Source of the DNA: Erpobdella octoculata
Lineage: Eukaryota; Annelida; Clitellata; Hirudinida; Erpobdellidae
NCBI GenBank assembly: GCA_963978895.1
Contig: OZ022243.1
Location: 9,239,750-9,303,749, forward strand
DNA: 64,000 bases
Direction: 5' to 3'
Of this stretch, positions 41,944-53,900 are shown one piece after another (position 1 is the stretch's first letter; every line of letters begins with the position of its first letter). A program made the position numbers and the translations under genes. The notes beneath the pieces are model-generated. The model saw nothing but the letters and a program-made list of their open reading frames with translations, searched no databases and was not told where the DNA came from.

Positions 41944-43488
41944 TCATGCGTGCTCCATGTTTCCTATTAAAATCCACTTCCATCTTCTTGTGTTTCTCCT
42001 GGAAATGAATTCCGATAGCTGTAGGTCACTTAATGGAGTTCGTAACTGCCGCTGCATGAAGTTCTCTGCAGGCGATCTTTGACCTGGTGATGACGGACAC
42101 GGTGTTGTTCGATACGTCAACAGGAACTTTTCTAGCACTTCCGTTGTCGCCCCTTCTCCTCTTAGCTTTTGGCATGACCTTTTAATGGTATCCACAAAAC
42201 GCTCGGCTTGCCCATTGCCCTGTGGGTGGTATGGTGTCGTTTGAACATGCTGAATTCCATTCTTCTGACAGTATCCTGCAAACTCCTTTGACGTGAACTG
42301 CGTTCCATTGTCCGACACGAGCATCCTTGAAAATCCATATCGGCTGAAAATCTTGTTTAACTCTCTTATTGTCGCAGAGGCCGTTGTTGTCTTTATTTGC
42401 ACAACCTCTGGCCACTTGGAATAGGCATTCACAACGACCATGAACATGCAACCTTCCATTGGTGCAGCAAAATCTATGTGAATCCTCTCCATAGGACAAT
42501 TCGGCATTGGCCATGATGCAAGTTCGTTCTTCACAGGCATCTTGGCAGCACTTTGACACGCACTGCAACTTGTGACCCTGTCTTCTATATCCCGATTTAT
42601 TTTTAACCAGTAGACACTTCTCCGAGCAAGAATTTTCATTCTTGTTGAACCAGGATGACCTTCATGAAGCATCTTCAGTAACCTGGCTTGAAGCGCACGT
42701 GGGATTACAGCAGGAGATCCCATGAAAATCACTCCATCACAGACTGATAAATTTGTTTTACGGCTGTGGAAGGCATCCAGGGTTGATCCAGCCTGGAAAC
42801 TTGGCCATCTTCCTGATGCAATGGCTTCCATGACCACTTGTAGCTCGGTATCCTGTTCGGTCATACTCCGAATGTTTCTTTTTGTTACAGGCAACTCACG
42901 TATGACATTGCGTTTAACTCCTGTTACGTCTTCCTCGATCTTGGCGATCACGACATCTTTTTCATCAGCAAATTTATTTGACGCGATGAGACGAGATAAT
43001 CCATCGGCCTGTCCAAAGTGGGTTGCTCGTCTATACTCTATGGTGAAATCATAGGCCAGCAAGACCAGTTCCCATCGTTGGAGGCGATTTGCTGAACGAG
43101 AGGACACTCCTGTCTTTGATCCAAAAACAGTAAGCAACGGCTTGTGGTCCGTCAACAGCTTGAAGCGTCGTCCATAAACGTACCTGTGAAACTTCCTCAC
43201 TGCAAATACGATGGCGAGTGTTTCTTTCTCGATCTGCCCATAGTTTTGCTCAGCTTTGGTAAACACTCTTCCGGCATGAGCAATCACTTTGTCTGTTCCA
43301 TTGGGAAAACGATGTAAAATTACCGCACCAATTCCATAGTCGCACGCATCTGCAGCCACGACTATTTCCAGTGTTGGGTCGTAATGTGTCAACAGCAGAT
43401 CCGACTGTAACATTGAACGTAACCTCTCAAAGGCTTCCTGATGTTGAACAGTCCATTCATATTTTTCTTTCCTCTCTAGGTCGTCCAA
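41944..43488 (-). CDS. Gypsy Pol fragment: RNase H and integrase
   Basis: A 514-residue frame. RNase H: AADACDYGIGAVI, IEKETLAIVFAVRKFHRYVY, LLTDHKPLL. Integrase zinc finger: HEGHPGSTRMKILARRSVYW then CSACQSAAK. Integrase core: RIHIDFAAPM, VSDNGTQFTS, GQAERFVDTIKR. The integrase C-terminal tail continues in other frames downstream (VATWNVRKKLGQTVYDVQVD, VVLRHTNQLR), showing frameshifts. 5'-truncated, so not functional. Confidence 0.9.
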   Translation of the reverse strand: MDDLERKEKYEWTVQHQEAFERLRSMLQSDLLLTHYDPTLEIVVAADACDYGIGAVILHRFPNGTDKVIAHAGRVFTKAEQNYGQIEKETLAIVFAVRKFHRYVYGRRFKLLTDHKPLLTVFGSKTGVSSRSANRLQRWELVLLAYDFTIEYRRATHFGQADGLSRLIASNKFADEKDVVIAKIEEDVTGVKRNVIRELPVTKRNIRSMTEQDTELQVVMEAIASGRWPSFQAGSTLDAFHSRKTNLSVCDGVIFMGSPAVIPRALQARLLKMLHEGHPGSTRMKILARRSVYWLKINRDIEDRVTSCSACQSAAKMPVKNELASWPMPNCPMERIHIDFAAPMEGCMFMVVVNAYSKWPEVVQIKTTTASATIRELNKIFSRYGFSRMLVSDNGTQFTSKEFAGYCQKNGIQHVQTTPYHPQGNGQAERFVDTIKRSCQKLRGEGATTEVLEKFLLTYRTTPCPSSPGQRSPAENFMQRQLRTPLSDLQLSEFISRRNTRRWKWILIGNMEHA

Positions 43489-43687
43489 CGGGGCCCCTCA
43501 TAGGACGCATTTCAGCTCTATCACCCTGCTGCTACATAATAGGTACCTACACAGGCCTTTTTCTAGTTGATACCTGTTTTCTGGTAGCTCTCATGTTTTG
43601 CTTGCTTAAATTCTGCTATGCTTATAATGATTTACTTAGTGCTTTTAAAAACAACATAAATTCAAGTCCGTTCAAGGTGCTTGCATA

Positions 43688-45331
43688 GGGGAGACTAATG
43701 CTGAATGGACCTTTGGCTTTAAAATTTCAATTTGCATCTGATTATACACAAATTTTAACTATAGTTTGCTTTTAGACAGATGTACATGCTAATGCTTACT
43801 TCTTGTTGCTAAAAAATATTGAGGTTAAGACGTTTGAAAGTTCTGTCGTAAATTTTTCGTAAAAAAAGTAATTTTTCTGGTCTTCAAAGTTTGTCAAATT
43901 ATATATCACAGAGACACACTATTTTTTTTTTCATTCAAGGCAGAAATATTCAGCAGCGTTCCTAAAATTATTATGCACTATAATTTGTACTTAATTCAAT
44001 CCCAGGTTTTTTTTGTTACGGTGTCAAATGTCTAGGACTAACGTTGTACTGAATGGACCACTTTACATGGTACTGAATGGACCACTTTACATGGTACTGA
44101 ATGGACCACTTTACATGGTACTGAATGGACCACTTTACATGGTACTGAATGGACCACTTTACATGGTACTGAATGGACCACTTTACATGGTACTGAATAG
44201 ACCACTTGACATGGTACTGAATGGACCACTTTACATGGTACTGAATGGACCACTTTACATGGTACTGAATGGACCACTTAACATGGTACTGAATGGACCA
44301 CTTTACATGGTACTGAATGGACCACTTTACATGGTACTGAATGGACCACTTTACATGGTACTGAATGGACCACTTTACATGGTACTGAATGGACCGATTA
44401 ATTCATCACAGAGTTGTTACTGATTATAGTTGCAATTACAATAGTGATCAAGCACTCATCCAGGAGTTAATGTTGGATGTGTGTATAAAACAAAATATAA
44501 AATTGAGACAAGGAACATCTAAAAATGCGACAAAGCAGAAATGAAAGCTGAGCAAGTTTCAGAACATGTCATAACATACATAGGTGATCGCTAAGTGGCA
44601 GCGATGACTCGACGGTGACAAGTGATGAACAGGAAATACTTGTTACTATTTTCAATGCGGTTAATGCTTATGGGTGCTGAATAACATCATCTTACATCCT
44701 CCCACGAAAGAATTTCAAAGACACTTTTTTGCGAAATAAACCACCGTGATGCACAAGTAGGACTCAATCAACCGGCTGTGTAGCGGAAACAACCCTTTTG
44801 CTTATAAAACAACAATTAAAATAGCACCAATTTTATTAATATTGAATAACCATGAAATTTTATCTGTCGTGATGTTAGGTTTTCCAGTTGTCCAGTTAAA
44901 TGTCGTTCTGCAGTGTTTGACATTTTTATTCAATTAAATGTATTCAAAAATTGTTTAATGTGATTATTTGAGGTGGTGAAAAATAAAATTGTTGCAGTTT
45001 GTAATGTCAAACTATGCTTTATGATTGGTTTAATGTTTTTTATAAGCCGAACATCGATTTATAGAATGGTCCATTCAGTACATGGGGTGATCCATTTATT
45101 ACGACCACGACGTCCTGAATGAACCACCTAAGTTTTAGAGGTGGGTTCACAAAAATGTCGTTTGTAGTAATTATCTGATTTTTAAAATATATTTAAATTT
45201 AATTATTTGTTTCTACATGTATCAGTCTTACATTTGTCATTAAAATATTTAGAAAATCTAAGTAAATAAATTTAATGTGAATTTTTAAGCGCATTTCATG
45301 GAATTGTGGTCCATTCAGTACCAGTCTCCCC
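43688..45331. mobile_element. TA-flanked DNA element with terminal GGGGAGAC repeats
   Basis: The left end reads TA-GGGGAGACTAATGCTGAA-TGGACC (43686 on). The right end is GGTCCATTCAGTACCAGTCT-CCCC-TA (to 45333). These are inverted repeats of about 26 bp with three mismatches, flanked by TA. A third internal copy of the motif (GGTCCATTCAGTACATGG) lies near 45067. No transposase frame is present. The superfamily is uncertain; TA flanks suggest Tc1/mariner-type mobilisation. Confidence 0.7.
44046..44397. repeat. 24-bp tandem array, about 15 units
   Basis: Units of ATGGTACTGAATGGACCACT-TTAC; the seventh and tenth units carry point changes. The core GTACTGAATGGACC is the terminal motif of the enclosing element. 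The 24-bp period keeps a frame open (VLNGPLYM repeated), which is not evidence of a protein. Confidence 0.95.
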
Positions 45332-45333
45332 TA

Positions 45334-45661
45334 CTAGCGACGCTACCTATAGTACTTCAACTATTATGAGGCTTCATATACCTATATGAAAATTAGTGAC
45401 GATAGAAATCAACCCATTAATTAGTTTAATTTTTTTTAATTATGTTATTTAATTTTTTATATTAAATTCCTTAATAATAATAAACATTCATATTTTTGCT
45501 GATTAAATCTGTAATAAATTTGCCCATCTCTCCGCTCCTCTCGTCTTTGCCAGTCTTTGCCCCGTACTTTCTATTCGGTCGCTGATCTGCTCCGTATTTG
45601 TTTTCGCTGTTTTCTCTACTTAAATTATAGTTGCTCGTCGTTCAAAAGATATTTTTCTACA
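45334..45661 (+). promoter_or_regulatory. 5' flank and likely 5' UTR of SOD1
   Basis: The 130 bases before the ATG are distinctly GC- and pyrimidine-richer (CTCTCGTCTTTGCCAGTCTT) than the AT-rich sequence upstream, consistent with transcription starting about 45530-45560. No TATA box is convincing. Confidence 0.4.
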
Positions 45662-46768
45662 ATGACTAAATTTGCAGCAGTTGCAGTTCTCAGGGGAGAT
45701 GGTGAATGTAAAGGTGTGGTTCATTTCACCCAAGTAAGTACTTTTTTCAGTTGTAGAATGTTTCAATTTTTTTTCTAACCCCATTTTTAATGCCAATACA
45801 TAACAAGTATGCAATTTTTAAAGGAAAATAATGGATCGACTGTGATAAAGGGGCAGATATCTGGATTGACTCCTGGCAAACATGGATTCCATGTCCATGA
45901 ATTTGGTGACAACACAAATGGTCAGCAATTCAAAATACAAGTTTTTTTAGGCTGTCATTCTTAGAGTTTTTTGCTATATTCTGAAATTCATTATTTATTA
46001 TAAGGTTGCATATCAGCTGGTGCTCATTACAATCCAACTGGTAAAACTCATGGAGGTCCAAGTGATGAAGAAAGGTTTAAATTTTTTTTTAAATTTATAT
46101 CTTTTGTGGTAACAGAGGATTTTTTGATCATCTCAAGTGAATCTTAAATTTTTTAGACACGTTGGGGATCTTGGGAATGTTGTGGCCGGAGCTGATGGTG
46201 TGGCCAACTTTGAATTGACTGATAAACTGATTATGTTGAATGGGCATCAGACAGTGATTGGAAGAACCCTTGTGGTGAGATGTTTCTCATTAATTTTATA
46301 GAAACCATGAATTATATATTGATTTTTATTGGTTTTGTTATGCACCATGTTGAGATACGGTTTTATACAGTGTATAAATATAGGGAAAAGTTTAATCGGT
46401 TTTTTAACGAACAAATATTGAAAAACTCTTAATTGTATATTGATTTTGTGGGGCACTAAGTTGAGATACAGTATTATGCATTGTATAATAGTGTGAAAAG
46501 TTCAATAGGTTTTTCAACTAGCTAAAATTTTTCAAGTAACTGAGTAAGTAATTAATGATTCTATTTGTATAAACCAAATGAGTTGTGTTTTTTAATTTGA
46601 AAATTCTTTGATTTTAAACACAATTTTCACTATTCTCTTTCAACAAAACATTTGCAGATCCATGCAGATGAGGATGACTTGGGCAAGGGTGGATTTGAAG
46701 ACAGCAAAACAACTGGCCATGCTGGAGCAAGAGTTGCTTGTGGTGTGATAGGAATTGCCAAAGCTTAA
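45662..46768 (+). CDS. sod1: Cu/Zn superoxide dismutase, cytosolic
   Basis: Converts superoxide to hydrogen peroxide and oxygen in the cytosol. Exons 45662-45733, 45824-45920, 46005-46074, 46157-46274, 46658-46768 give 155 residues (family about 153). Copper ligands are in HGFHVHEF, with the bridging His in [12 protein letters not shown]. Zinc ligands follow in [13 protein letters not shown] with its Asp, and the later copper His in [11 protein letters not shown]. The disulfide cysteines are in GCISAG and ACGVIG, and the active-site Arg is in [10 protein letters not shown]. There is no signal peptide, so it is the intracellular form. Coding exon sizes 72, 97, 70 and 118 equal those of vertebrate SOD1, so all four intron positions are ancient. 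Confidence 0.97.
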
Positions 46769-46820
46769 ATTTGTTTTATCTTGATAAATAGTTTTGAGCT
46801 AAATAACTGTTGTGTTACTT

Positions 46821-46826
46821 ATTAAA
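46821..46826 (+). terminator. Candidate polyadenylation signal of SOD1
   Basis: ATTAAA, 53 bases after the stop codon, is a common variant signal; not confirmed. Confidence 0.35.
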
Positions 46827-46829
46827 ACT

Positions 46830-47964
46830 TTAACATCAATGGGGATAATCTGTGTTTAAGTTCTTAGAAGATTGTTGAAATTGATCATGCAGAATCAGTT
46901 TGTTTGTGTTATATTTGATTCACATTTAAATGCACAATGACTAGGCTAGATAGTGTTATAAACTGACTGCTTCTTGAGTCGGTATCAGTTTGTTTAGTGT
47001 GTTTTTGGTGACTGGAAAAAAATAATTCACAATTGAAATTTGTTATGTTTATATTTGAATAATTTAATTTGTCTTTGCCAGCTTAAAAGTATCGATGGTT
47101 GTTGTATCCATTTTGTTTTTTATTAAATTTAATCAGTCAATTTGAATAGCGCTAAGTGGCATGCAATAACGCTTGGTCCTGAACTGATCAAACAGGGAAG
47201 TCATTTCAGCAAAGCCTTGATGTTCCACAAAAAATTTTGAAACCTTCATTTTTCCTCCAAAAAAAGCTGATCAGTGGTGGTGCGGGTAGTCAGAGGTACG
47301 TTACTTCTCCAACAACAAAAAAATCTCCAAAACCCTCTTGTTAATGTTTCTCCCAAAAATGCTGATGACTGACCAGGGCAGGGGGTTTTGTCGGAGGTAG
47401 TTTTCCGAATTTTTTTATAAACCCTACCACTTCAGCGGCATAAGGGGCCTGTCCATCCATAAAAAGACCTACCAAAACCTCTGAAGCTTTAATTGTATAC
47501 TTCTCAGGTGATTTATGGGGCCCAAGACTACGTAAAAAGGCCCACTCAAAAGTCAAGGAAAGGAAAGCAATGTCCCCGAAGTGGTAATTTTAGGAACGGA
47601 TACAGCTAATATGTGGAGCCGCTATCGAAGAAGCTTCCTATTTTGCAGAAACTTAAATTTTTTCTGGTCCATTTATAGCAATACAACTTTATTTTAATGA
47701 ATGCTAAAAATAATTTATTTCGTTCAAATTTTCTTAAATGCGCTTCAACTGTGAAGACTCGAGAGCACATTACACAGGAAATGTAATGAAAATTATGCTG
47801 GGATTTCAAGTGTTTTGTAGTCGGCGATGTTATTGTATTGTATAAACTTATGTAAATATTCTCATTTATCTATTAACTAACTCAAAAGAAAGTTGTTAGT
47901 CGCTATTTTAGAAGATTTCTGCTACGGACTTTTGCGATACACTAACTGACTAACAGCCAGAAAA
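46830..47964. other. Intergenic between SOD1 and PIP4K2, degenerate repeats
   Basis: At 47225-47420 two related stretches (AAAAGCTGATCAGTGGTGGT... and AAATGCTGATGACTGACCAG...) each end in a GGTA.TT.CTCC-like phrase. They resemble a stretch at 61140-61330 (AATAGCTGATGACCGGAAGA, AAACAGCTGGTGACCGGGGT). Their nature is unknown. The 5' UTR and promoter of PIP4K2 should lie at its right end. Confidence 0.35.
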
Positions 47965-50900
47965 ATGTCAACTACGAAGCAAAAGAAAAAACATATAAAG
48001 GCCGTCAGACCCAAGCTGAGGCTGTTTCGTGCTAAAGAACCGTTATTTAGTGTTTTCATGTGGGGAATAAATCATTCTGTTAGTTTTCTCTGCTTTGAAT
48101 TGTCTGATTGCTTCATCTGCTGATGAAAAAATTGATACAGTTGTTGATTTATTTTTCAATCAATAAATGATCTATAACTATTAAATATTGGCAATTAATA
48201 TTAAGTTAATTCATTGCTATTTTTATGAATAATTTTGGTCAAGATAACTGAATTGAGTCATGTCAACATACCCGTCATGTTGATGCCTGATGACTTCAAG
48301 GCCTACACCAAGACTAGAGTGGATAATCACATGTTTAATAAGTATGACTTTTGAATAGTTAACTAATCATTTACTAAACTCATTAAAGGTAAAACCGGTG
48401 TAATATGTGATCATACAAAAATAAATAAATATGGTATATTTGATTGGAATATTGTTGTAAGTAAGATTGTTATGTTGTGTGTGATTGACTTGTTTGAATG
48501 GTATATTGTCAGTAAGTAAGACTGTTATGTTATTTATGTATAAAATTATTTTAATTTTATTGTTTGACTATCAATTATTTTGTGTATGCCTTTTATCTCC
48601 TCCTCCAACCCCAAAAGGGGTTTAGGGTAAAGTACTGGCTATATTTTTTGCTTATAATAAGTGGGTGGAATTTAAACTTGTAGATGGAACCTACAGCAGT
48701 TTGTTTATATTGCAGTAACGGGGCCATGTCTTATACGGGGTTGCCCTTTTTAAAATACAGACAGTTGGAAGATGCTCATCTTGTGTCTTTTTTTTAATAT
48801 TTTGTTTTTTATATCTTCAATCAATTTACACAGTTTTTTGCTGTGAGCATACTGCACTTGAAGGCATTGATCTTTTATTTGTAATAATTTACAACTATGC
48901 ATTAAGCTGTAGTAGAACTGCAAAACTTAGCTTTGAAAACAAGACAGTCTATCAATTTTGCTATTTAAATAAATTTAATGTTATTTGGTTTATTTGTTAT
49001 TTTCTTGTACAGAGAAAATATGCCTAGTCATTTCAAGTTTAAAGAATACTGCCCAATCGTATTTCGCAACTTAAGAGAAAGATTTAACGTCGACGATGAA
49101 ACCTATCTGGTTGGTAGTTATGATTGTTATTATTAATATTATAAGCTTATCACTAGCTGTTGTCAGTTTTCTATATCAATCCTTATTCAATGTAGTATTT
49201 ATTTGGCTATTTATTACAGAAGTCCCTGACAAAGGATTGTCCTCAGGATCTCGAGCCAAATAACAAGTCTGGGAGCAGTCGACCGATGCAATCCTACGAC
49301 AAGATTTTTTTCATAAAAACCATCCAAGGTGAACAGGTTGCAGAAATGCATCGCATTCTTAAAGAATATCATCAGGTGTGTGGGTTGTATATATACATGT
49401 ATGTATACAAATGACTGTTTGTCCGTTTGTTTGCCTTCAATACAAATCCAAACCGCTGGCATGGAGGTAGATCTCAAAGTAGAGAAAATGATAGGGTAGT
49501 TTGTACTTTTTAAACATTTAAAAAAAAATTGTTATGGCCAAAAAACTTCGCAGACCAAAAGTTTCTATGTACGAACATAAAGGTTATTGTTTAACAAATT
49601 TAAATTTAGTTTACGTAAAAAAGTTTGAAGAAGGTTCATTCAAGCAACTTTTAACAAATCTATTTTACGTTTTATGGGCAAAAATAAGTTAGGAGGGAGA
49701 GGAAGAAAGAATGAGTGGGATTGAGAAAGTGAGTGGGAACAGGAGTGAGAGCAGGAAAGAGAGAGGAAGAGTAGGAGAGCAAGCAGGGAAGGAAAGGTGA
49801 GCGAGAAAGAGAAATGATAGGAAAACCTCTAAAAACCCCAGGCAATTCCTCCCACTAGTTTATAATAAATATACCACATTATGTTACTTTATGTATTCAT
49901 GCTAAACTGTATAAAACTTATGTTTAACACAAAAAGCACAGATTTTATATAGTTATGTTTTTGATATAGTTGATTTTTTTTATTGGTTCTAGAGTTGTTA
50001 GTACAGTAGAAGTCTTGGAATCGATGTTGAATTGTCTATATTGATATTCAGATACATTTCTTTAAAGGAATTGTATAAAAATATCTTATTTTGGAATTAA
50101 TGTTTGAGTGTGTTTTTGCAATCTAAGTTATAGAAATAAACTTTTTTCTTTCTATAGTACATTGTGGAAAGACATGCAGACACCCTGATGCCTCAATATT
50201 TAGGCATGTACAGAGTGACAATAAATGACTCAGAAACTTATTTACTTGTATCCAAGAACATCTTTAGCAGAAGATTTTCTATTCACAAGAAGTATGATCT
50301 TAAGGTATTTTATTTTGCATATTTATATCTTCAATATATTTGTATACTGAGTCAGGGTTCTTTCCTGATTATATTTTGATATTGTGTCATGGTTGTTTCA
50401 TAAATATATTTTTATGTTGTGTCATAGTTATTTCCTAAATAAATTTTTATATTGTGTAATGGTTCTTCTTTTATGGTTTTTGTCCATTTTTCGTGCTTGC
50501 ATGGGCTGGACCGTTTCTTCCAATTTTGCACCTCCAGTCCTATTCTGTGCCAAATTATCTCGAAGGCCCAGATTGTGCAGGTTGTGTTTGACTCATTCTT
50601 CCCAAGACTTCTTACACCTGCTCTTCTCCTTGGTCCAGCCACTCCAAAATTTCTACAAGCAGATACCCGATCATCTCTACTTTCCCGCTCTAGAAGCCCA
50701 AACCACCACAACATCCTGTACAGTTAAGTGCATGCTTTTCTGTTCTTGAGACTTACACTATACACCAACCGAATCATCTTCCGTTCTGTTCTTTCCATGC
50801 AGTGCAAATCCTCTAACTTCACAGGCCAGTTATCACTGGCATATACCAACACTGTCTGTATGCAAGTTCTGTAAACCTTGCCTTTTACTTTCAGCGATGC

Positions 50901-53900
50901 TCCTCTTGATTGGAGCCAACGCGCAGAACATTACCCATGCACATATCTCACTCTTGCTCTATGGACTTATCCTGTAACACTCCCTGCAGCAATCATATCA
51001 CCCAGGTAGCTGGACTTGTCAACACATTCTATATTCTGATGTGTTGCAGTGCATCAGGGCTTGCAAGATTTCCTCCTTGTCATTTTTAACAGCAGAAGTC
51101 GCTAATTTCTTATGGACAGGTGGTGCATTTGATGTAATTTGAACGTACTCCTTCACACCGGTGCGTTCCTGACTTAGCTGGTTGATCTGCAGTAGCATCT
51201 CAACATCTCATGACTTTAGTCTTTCCCAGATTTACTTGCAGTCCTTTCTTTTCCATACTTGCTTTGTACTTTTTTATCTTTTCAACCAACATTCCTTCTG
51301 ATTCTTCCAGCAGAACCAGATCATCTGCATGCAATTGCTCCATAGGTAGGCCACCTCTGAATGTCCTGGATAATGCCTCTAAAACAATAATGAATAACAA
51401 CGGACTGAGTACAGAACCTTAATGAATCTCAACTTTCACAGCAAACCCCTTGCTCACTTTATCATTCAACTTCACCATTCTTGATGTATCTGCATACATG
51501 GCTCTTATCACAATGGCCAGCCATTGATCCAGACCTACACTTCTGATGGCCCACCACATGACCTCCTGGGGAAACTGTCAAATGCTGTCAGGGTTGTTTC
51601 ATGAATATATTTTCTGATTATATCAGCACTTACTGACTAAGCATATACCTTGCCTAGACTTATTTATATTGGGATGTAAAATAATTTGATTGAATAATTA
51701 GTTTTTCTTGACCTAACTGAACAGGGCTCAACGGTTTCACGACAAGCAAGTGACAAAGAAAAATCCAAGGACCTGCCAACACTCAAAGACAACGATTTTC
51801 TCAGCGATGGACGTGTCATCCATGTTGGAACTGAAAAAAGAGATAAACTCCTTAAAACACTCAAAGCTGACACTGAGGTTGTGATGATATTTTTTTTAGA
51901 AATATCTTGAATAAATTACATTTTGTCTCTTCCTGTCTCTCTTTCTCTCTCTGTCTTTTTCTGCTTTTGTTATCTGTTCATATCAAACAGAAAATTGTTT
52001 TTATCCAAGTACTCAAACTCACTCTGTAATTGGTGTGTAATTACAAAGTACCAACAATTACAATATTACAGTTAAGTTGTTTATAGTTATAATTATGATC
52101 ATAATACGGCTGGTAATAATGACTCAAAGAGGTTGTTCAGTTAATTTTTAACTTCACAAAAGTAGATCTCGTCGCTGCTACCTTCTGAATTAAATTTTTG
52201 TCAAAATCTCCACTAAAATAATAACAAAGCCCATTTATTTAATAACCAGCACTTGACATTTATTTAATAATTCTTTACATATTATTGGTAATGTTTATCA
52301 ATATTTGCACACTTTGTGTCTTACTTCAGTTAACCTAGATTAAATTTTATCGTTCACAAAATAGTTTCTTGCGAGCCTGAATTTGATGGATTACAGTCTG
52401 GTTGTTGGGATCCACGACAACGATGCCGATGATGCAGAACCGGTCGTGCTTTCTTCTGACAATGATCTTGAGGATGATGAAGACGAAGAAATTAATTCTG
52501 GTGCTGCTGGTGGAGGTGAGCGCGTCGACCCCACACCCCCGGACAGTCCTCACCCCCAGATTGCCAGGGCAGGAACTGGAAGTATTGAGTTGGATCCTGT
52601 ACTCGAACCATTTGCAATTTTATCCAGTGAATGTAAGTTCAAAGAATGTCTGTGCATGGATTTTTATGAGCTGGATTGTTTTAAAAGTCTTATAATCTAA
52701 TTCGTCACAAGGCCCTCAGTTTTGCTTGTATTGTTTTGTTTTTTTAAATAGAAAAGTGTTTAAGACTTACTTGTCTTTTAGGTGGCAACATGTGCTTTGT
52801 GACTACGACTGTTGCTTGACCGATAAGCAGTACTTATTTTCGACTTCTAATTTCTGTCTTTTGAAAATAGACTTACAAAACTCAGTAAAAGTCCCGAAAA
52901 GCGGCACCCTCGGGTACGAGCAAAAGATGCAGATTTAAGAAATTCCGTTCCGAGCAAATGTGTCTGTTGTTCTAAGCAGCATCTCTTGAGGGGGTCTGCT
53001 CTATAGGACTTTTGCTGTATTAGTTTGATAACAGGTTAAATTGTTTTAATATAAGACGAGGAACTCATTTTAATTACGGAATAAAACACATTCTCATCAA
53101 AGCTCTCCTAGATGGCATCAAAGACAAATAATTTTTTCTTTTAATAAAAGTAAACTGCAAAATAAATTACATTTAATCATTTTTTATTGCTCACTCTTTT
53201 GTTTTAGTTTTATTTTTAAATTATAATTAATTTTGTTGTGGATCATTTGATTTGATTGTAAGGTGTAATACTTCATTTTTTATGGAGTCTTTAATCTTGT
53301 AAGCAATTGAAATATTTGGAATAATTGTAAAAATGAAATTACTCTGTGGTATTTGTTAGGTCTCTAGAGTGAAGTTGCTAAGCCTTTCAGTAATAAAATT
53401 CAGTATGTTATAGTGAGTGCACTGTGAAGATTTGTTAAATCTGCTTTTGTCCCAGTCTTGATTACACCTAGAAGTAGTAAAAAAGTCTTTAAAAAATGTT
53501 GTAGGTAGTAAAAACTCATATCATATAATAAAACTAACATTTTTTTCCACCAATAAGAATATTCTCGTTTAGCAATTAGTAAAGACTTTCAATCAGACTT
53601 AAAGTGTTAAGACACAGACGAATCTTGCTTTGTCAATATGAAATCATTATTGGCTTGGATGATCAATTTTCCACTAATAAATGTGAAAATTACAAACAAT
53701 TTAATTGAAATTTTTTTAACCTAACTGATCGATCCAAGTCGAATTTGTTTACAATCTGTATTATGGAACTACTAGTGTTGTTTTTTTTATATAAAAATTA
53801 CTAGCGGGGTACCCGGCGTTGCCCGGGGTTTTTAGAGGTCTTTCTAATGCTTGTCTCTCTCGCTCTCGTTTCCTTCCCCGCTAGCCTTCCCGTTCCAGGT

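Larger units (their letters stand above)
41343..43495 (-). mobile_element. Ty3/Gypsy retrotransposon, 3' half only
   Basis: The minus strand carries RNase H, integrase, a broken C-terminal tail (41540-41980), a GAGGGGGAAGG polypurine tract at 41531-41541 and a 188-bp LTR ending at 41343. gag, protease, most of RT and the 5' LTR are absent. The break at about 43490 falls just after the RT-RNase H connection. Domain order is the conventional one, unlike the element at 29549. Confidence 0.85.

Noticed and set aside
44046..44397. CRISPR-like direct repeats
   Set aside because: Units are contiguous with no unique spacers, in a eukaryotic genome, with no cas genes.
44013..44423. 136-codon frame with VLNGPLYM repeats, possible repeat protein
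   Set aside because: The 24-bp unit is a multiple of three, so the frame stays open automatically; the unit derives from a transposon end and the opposite strand is open too.
50384..50749. 121-codon plus-strand frame in PIP4K2 intron 5
   Set aside because: Antisense of a LINE reverse transcriptase tail; the LINE reading on the minus strand has recognisable motifs.
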